From: a bacterium
Lineage (GTDB): Bacteria > Auribacterota > UBA3054
Reading direction: 5' to 3'
Assembly (NCBI GenBank): GCA_017616555.1
Contig: JAFZXZ010000029.1
Span: forward strand, 1-64,000
Length of the DNA: 64,000 nt
The translations under genes were made by a program, and so were the position numbers. Of the stretch, positions 60,422 through 64,000 are shown piece after piece; the stretch's first letter is position 1, and the number at the start of each line of letters is the position of its first letter. The notes beneath the pieces were generated by a model. That model was given only the letters and a program-made list of their open reading frames with translations, was not told the DNA's origin and searched no databases.

Positions 60422-61444
60422 ATGAAGAAAATTAGAGCCGCTATCTGCGGCGCCTCCGGCTACACCGGCCGGGAACTGTTGCTAAGGCTCCTCCGCCATC
60501 AGGGAGTGGAAGTCGTCGGATTGGCCCACGGGCCAAGTTCCGAGGACTGCTCCATGCCCGACCTTTTCCCGGAATTCAAAACTTTATGCGAACTGCCGGT
60601 CCTGGGAGTGGAGACCCTCTATTCCCAGGATCTGGACGCGGTGTTTTTGGCTCTGCCGCACGGAGCCTCCGCTCCCATTGCCAAGGAATTTTTGGCCCGC
60701 GGCGTAAGAGTCATCGATTTTTCCGCCGATTACAGGCTGCGCGACACCGAGGTGTATGAAAAATGGTACAAAGTCGCGCACTGCGACAAGGAGAATCTAA
60801 AAAAAGCGGTTTACGGTCTCTGCGAATGGTACAGGGACGAAATTAAGAACGCTCCCGTAGTGGCCGTCCCCGGCTGCTACGTCACGAGCGCTCTTATTCC
60901 GCTCATTCCCCTTCTCCATGACGGCGTCATAGAACCAAACGACATTATAATCGATTCCAAGAGCGGCATAAGCGGCGCCGGCAAGAAGCTCACGCCTCAG
61001 GTCCACTACTGCGAATCGGCCGAATCTTTCAAAGCTTACGGCATGTTCAGCCACCGGCACACTCCCGAAATAGACCAGGAGCTCACAAAATTCGCTGGTG
61101 CGAATGTGAACGTGACTTTTACGCCTCACCTCCTCCCCATCATCAGAGGCATCCTTTCCACCATCTACGTGAAATTAAAAGACGGACGCTCGCCCTCCGA
61201 CATCCAGTCATCCTGGGACAAAGCCTACAAGGATGAGTTTTTCATGCGCGTCAGGAAATCAGGGACCTCCGTCGAAATACGCCACATCGTCAACAGCAAT
61301 TTCTGCGACATGTCCTATACCGCGGGGCCTGGAAGAGTCATCATTACCTCAGCCCTCGACAATCTTGTGAAAGGCGCTTCCGGCGCCGCGTTGCAGAATT
61401 TTAACATCATGTTCGGTTTCCCCGAAACGGAAGGCCTTATCTAA
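60422..61444 (+). CDS. argC: N-acetyl-gamma-glutamyl-phosphate reductase
   Basis: 340 residues. NADPH-dependent reduction in arginine synthesis. N-terminal nucleotide-binding motif G-A-S-G-Y-T-G-R-E; catalytic Cys152 in V-P-G-C-Y-V-T; the H-R-H-T-P-E-I motif includes the active-site His. No other arg gene lies in the window; instead gltX starts at the very next base after its stop. Confidence 0.95.
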   Translation: MKKIRAAICGASGYTGRELLLRLLRHQGVEVVGLAHGPSSEDCSMPDLFPEFKTLCELPVLGVETLYSQDLDAVFLALPHGASAPIAKEFLARGVRVIDFSADYRLRDTEVYEKWYKVAHCDKENLKKAVYGLCEWYRDEIKNAPVVAVPGCYVTSALIPLIPLLHDGVIEPNDIIIDSKSGISGAGKKLTPQVHYCESAESFKAYGMFSHRHTPEIDQELTKFAGANVNVTFTPHLLPIIRGILSTIYVKLKDGRSPSDIQSSWDKAYKDEFFMRVRKSGTSVEIRHIVNSNFCDMSYTAGPGRVIITSALDNLVKGASGAALQNFNIMFGFPETEGLI

Positions 61445-62908
61445 ATGAAATCCCGAGTGCGTTTCGCGCCCAGTCCCACTGGCATGTTACATCTTGGAGG
61501 CGCCCGCACGGCGCTTTTCAATTATCTGTTCGCCCGCAGAACGGGCGGCGATTTTCTTTTAAGGATCGAAGACACCGACAGGGCGCGCTTCCAGCAAGAC
61601 GCCCTGGAAGACATAACGAAAAGCTTGCATTGGCTCGGCCTGGAATGGGACGAAGGCGTCATGAAGGGCGGAGACTGCGGCCCTTACTTCCAGTCCGAAA
61701 GGCTCGACATTTACAAGAAATACGTCGATCAGCTCCTCGAGACCGGCCACGCCTACAAGTGCTACTGCAGCGAAGAAGAGCTCGCGGCCCAGAGAGAGGA
61801 AGCCAAAGAGAAAGGCCTCTCCGTCCAGGGCTACGACGGCCGCTGTTCCCGTCTCACGAAAGAGCAGATCGAAAAATACGAATTGGAAGGCCGCATCCCG
61901 ACCGTGCGCTTCAAGATGCCGAAGACCGGAACGACCTCCTTTACCGACGCGATCCGCGGCGAAGTGACTTACCAGAACGACCAACAGACCGACTTCATCA
62001 TCCTGAAGGCGGACGGATATCCGACCTACCATCTGGCCAACATCGTGGACGACCACCTCATGGGCATCACGCACGTCATGCGCGGCGACGAATGGATATC
62101 AAGTACGCCGAAACACATCTGCCTCTACAATGCTTTCGGCTGGACTCCCCCAACCTTCGCGCACCTGCCGGTCATCCTTAAGCCGGGAGGCGGCGGAAAG
62201 CTCTCCAAAAGGGACGGCGACGTCTCGGTCTTCCAGTATAAGGAGAAGGGCTATCTCCCCGAGGCCCTCGTAAACTTCCTGGCGCTCCTGGGCTGGGCTT
62301 ATTCCGAGGATCAGGAGATCGTCACCGTGGACGAAATGATAAAGGCCTTCAGCTTAGAGCACATCAACAAAGCCGGCGCCCAGTTCCATGTTGAAAAACT
62401 GAACTGGATGAACGGCGAATACATCAGGAAACTCACGGTTGAGGATCTTACCGAGCGCTGCTGGCCGTATCTTGTCGGCGCAGGCCTTGTCAAAGAAGAT
62501 CAGGAAAAGAGCTCCCTTCACTACATCATGAGCCTGCTGCAGCCCCGCTTGGTTTTGCTGACCGATTGCGTTGACATGATCTCCTATTTCCTGAAAGACG
62601 AGATCGATTACAACGAAGCGGACGTCAGGAAGATCCTGAAAAAGGAAGGCGTCAAGGAAAATCTCTCCGCCCTGCGCCCCATACTCCTGAGCAGCGACTT
62701 TACCGTCGAATCCCTCGACGCAGTCATCCACGCCTTCATGACGGAAAAGGAACTTTCCCCCAAGAAAGTTTTGCAGCCCCTGAGAGTCGCCGTGACCGGA
62801 CGCTCCTGCAGCCCCGGCATGTTCGAGACGCTCTTCGCCCTCGGGAAAGAGAAGGTCTTGAAAAGAGTGGACTACGCCATTGAGAATCTAACTTCCATCG
62901 AAGCGTAA
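61445..62908 (+). CDS. gltX: Glutamyl-tRNA synthetase
   Basis: 487 residues. Charges tRNA(Glu), and possibly tRNA(Gln). The HIGH-type motif is in P-S-P-T-G-M-L-H-L-G-G-A; the KMSKS-type loop is K-L-S-K-R at 252-256. Bacterial discriminating/non-discriminating status cannot be told without gatCAB context. It starts directly after the argC stop. Confidence 0.95.
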   Translation: MKSRVRFAPSPTGMLHLGGARTALFNYLFARRTGGDFLLRIEDTDRARFQQDALEDITKSLHWLGLEWDEGVMKGGDCGPYFQSERLDIYKKYVDQLLETGHAYKCYCSEEELAAQREEAKEKGLSVQGYDGRCSRLTKEQIEKYELEGRIPTVRFKMPKTGTTSFTDAIRGEVTYQNDQQTDFIILKADGYPTYHLANIVDDHLMGITHVMRGDEWISSTPKHICLYNAFGWTPPTFAHLPVILKPGGGGKLSKRDGDVSVFQYKEKGYLPEALVNFLALLGWAYSEDQEIVTVDEMIKAFSLEHINKAGAQFHVEKLNWMNGEYIRKLTVEDLTERCWPYLVGAGLVKEDQEKSSLHYIMSLLQPRLVLLTDCVDMISYFLKDEIDYNEADVRKILKKEGVKENLSALRPILLSSDFTVESLDAVIHAFMTEKELSPKKVLQPLRVAVTGRSCSPGMFETLFALGKEKVLKRVDYAIENLTSIEA

Positions 62909-62911
62909 TTT

Positions 62912-64000
62912 ATGCTGACAGTAGCGCTCGTCGGACGCCCCAACGTCGGGAAATCCATTCTCTTCAACCGCCTTTCCGGAAAAAGGCTCGCGATCGTTGA
63001 GGAGACGAGCGGCGTTACCAGGGACCGCCTCTACGCCACTGTCTCGCACGACGGCGTCTCCTTCCGCCTTATCGACACCGGCGGACTTGTCACCGATCCT
63101 GACGCCCTTGAAAAGCACATTACGCGCCAAACCGACATCGCCGTTTCTGAAGCGGACCTCATTCTCTTTCTGGTCAGCGCCCAGGACGGCAGGACGCCGA
63201 TGGACGACGTAGTAGCAGCAAAGCTGCGTACGCTCGGCAAGCCTGTCTGGCTCGTCGTCAACAAGGCCGACAACGAAAAATATAAGGATTCCTGGGCCGA
63301 CTTCTGCGCCTACGAATTCTCCCCCACCGTGACTGTTTCCGCCATGCACGCCATCGGGACCGACGATCTTCTTGACCGCCTTCTGCACGAGGCTGCCCAG
63401 TGGGAGGAGGAGGAAAGCGAAAAGAAGGAAGCGGAAACTTTCTGCGCCGTCGCTTTCGTCGGCAAACCGAACGCCGGCAAATCCTCGCTGACAAACGCCC
63501 TCGCCGGTTTCGAGCGCTCCATCGTGAGCGACATTCCCGGCACGACCAGGGACAACGTCGATACGATCATAGATTGGGAAGGCAAAGCCATAAGATTGGT
63601 GGACACCGCCGGCATCAGACGCAAGCGCTCCATCGACACGAAGCTGGAAGTCTTCTCGGTCTCGCGCAGTGAAGCGGCCATCAAGCGCGCAAACGTCTGC
63701 GTTCTTCTAATAGACGCGACCGCCGGCATTTCCGTCACGGATAAAAAGATCGCGGCCATCGTCGCGGAAGCCGGGCGCCCCTGCGTCATCTGCGTGAACA
63801 AGTGGGATCTCATGCGCGGAAAGACCGACCGCACGGCCTACATCGGCTGGATCAGGCAGGAATTGCCCTTCCTATCCCACGCTCCCGTCATTCTCATTTC
63901 CGCCAAGGAAAACAAGAACATCCCCTCCCTCATGAAAGAAGTTCTGAAGCTCTACGCTTCCGTCTCCAAGAAGATAAGCACGGGGCTTCTTAACCGCGCC
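62912..64000 (+). CDS. der: GTPase Der (EngA), truncated by window end
   Basis: The first 363 residues are present and the reading frame is still open at the window edge. Double-G-domain GTPase for 50S ribosome maturation. First G domain: G-R-P-N-V-G-K-S (8-15), D-T-G-G, N-K-A-D. Second: G-K-P-N-A-G-K-S, D-T-A-G, N-K-W-D. The linker between them is highly charged (E-E-E-E-S-E-K-K-E-A-E). The C-terminal KH-like domain would lie mostly beyond 64000. It starts three bases after gltX. Confidence 0.95.
   Translation, partial: MLTVALVGRPNVGKSILFNRLSGKRLAIVEETSGVTRDRLYATVSHDGVSFRLIDTGGLVTDPDALEKHITRQTDIAVSEADLILFLVSAQDGRTPMDDVVAAKLRTLGKPVWLVVNKADNEKYKDSWADFCAYEFSPTVTVSAMHAIGTDDLLDRLLHEAAQWEEEESEKKEAETFCAVAFVGKPNAGKSSLTNALAGFERSIVSDIPGTTRDNVDTIIDWEGKAIRLVDTAGIRRKRSIDTKLEVFSVSRSEAAIKRANVCVLLIDATAGISVTDKKIAAIVAEAGRPCVICVNKWDLMRGKTDRTAYIGWIRQELPFLSHAPVILISAKENKNIPSLMKEVLKLYASVSKKISTGLLNRA

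Overview
The window is a gene-dense bacterial chromosome segment that reads like a Gram-negative member of the PVC superphylum, most likely Lentisphaerota/Victivallales or Kiritimatiellota (inference). Supporting signs are PEP-CTERM sorting tails, a protein resembling the TIGR04073 exosortase-associated family, LolA-like and lipobox lipoproteins, SUMF1-like secreted proteins, a GH125 mannosidase and MurA with Asp in place of the catalytic Cys. The genetic code looks standard, with TAA, TGA and TAG all used as stops. No tRNA, rRNA, CRISPR array, transposase or integrase was recognised.

Layout. 1-4345 is a conspicuously GC-rich accessory block of five collinear genes: two winged-helix proteins, two unknowns and one DUF5662-like, phage-type protein. 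4397-4963 (minus) is a two-gene module pairing a 72-residue colicin E3-type ribonuclease with a probable immunity/antitoxin protein. A 14-bp inverted repeat (14-27 and 5007-5020) brackets both blocks. 5209-18393 (plus) is mostly housekeeping: ahcY, dnaG, Prc-type protease, an RNase H-fold protein, a radical SAM protein, M28 and DPP IV peptidases, and an EIIA(Ntr)/CPA2 antiporter/small regulator trio. 18453-27779 (minus) is a secreted carbohydrate/protein-processing operon of three genes: a GH32-like protein, an M16-GH36 chimera, and a tandem SUMF1-like protein with an internal PEP-CTERM segment. 27874-30171 (plus) holds a PHP phosphoesterase and two LolA-like proteins. 30168-33143 (minus) holds metG, a lipoprotein and a NikR-like regulator. 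33259-41007 (minus) holds a Cys-rich protein, then two paralogous HExxH metallopeptidases (one PEP-CTERM, one lipoprotein) and an NPCBM-type lipoprotein.

41148-46744 (plus) encodes YggS, MurA, a beta-CASP RNase, Mrp and GH125. 46787-48610 (minus) is an SSS symporter. 48681-53923 (minus) is the ftsK/rodZ-like/rimO/pgsA/pgpA cluster. 53986-54971 holds a coiled-coil protein and a tiny lipoprotein. 55073-58338 is purSQL. 58388-59932 is a TPR protein. 60104-64000 (plus) encodes HU, ArgC, GltX and a Der that runs off the end.

Functionally, the window combines core genes with an outward-facing degradative outfit (GH36, GH32-like, GH125, M16, HExxH peptidases) and cytosolic peptidases, which fits a glycoprotein or mucin-feeding lifestyle (inference). 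Promoters share an extended -10, TGN-TAnnnT, usually TGC-TAAAAT, and several sit so close to the start codon that the mRNA is probably leaderless. The best candidates for something new are the stand-alone colicin E3-like toxin pair and the two chimeric secreted proteins.
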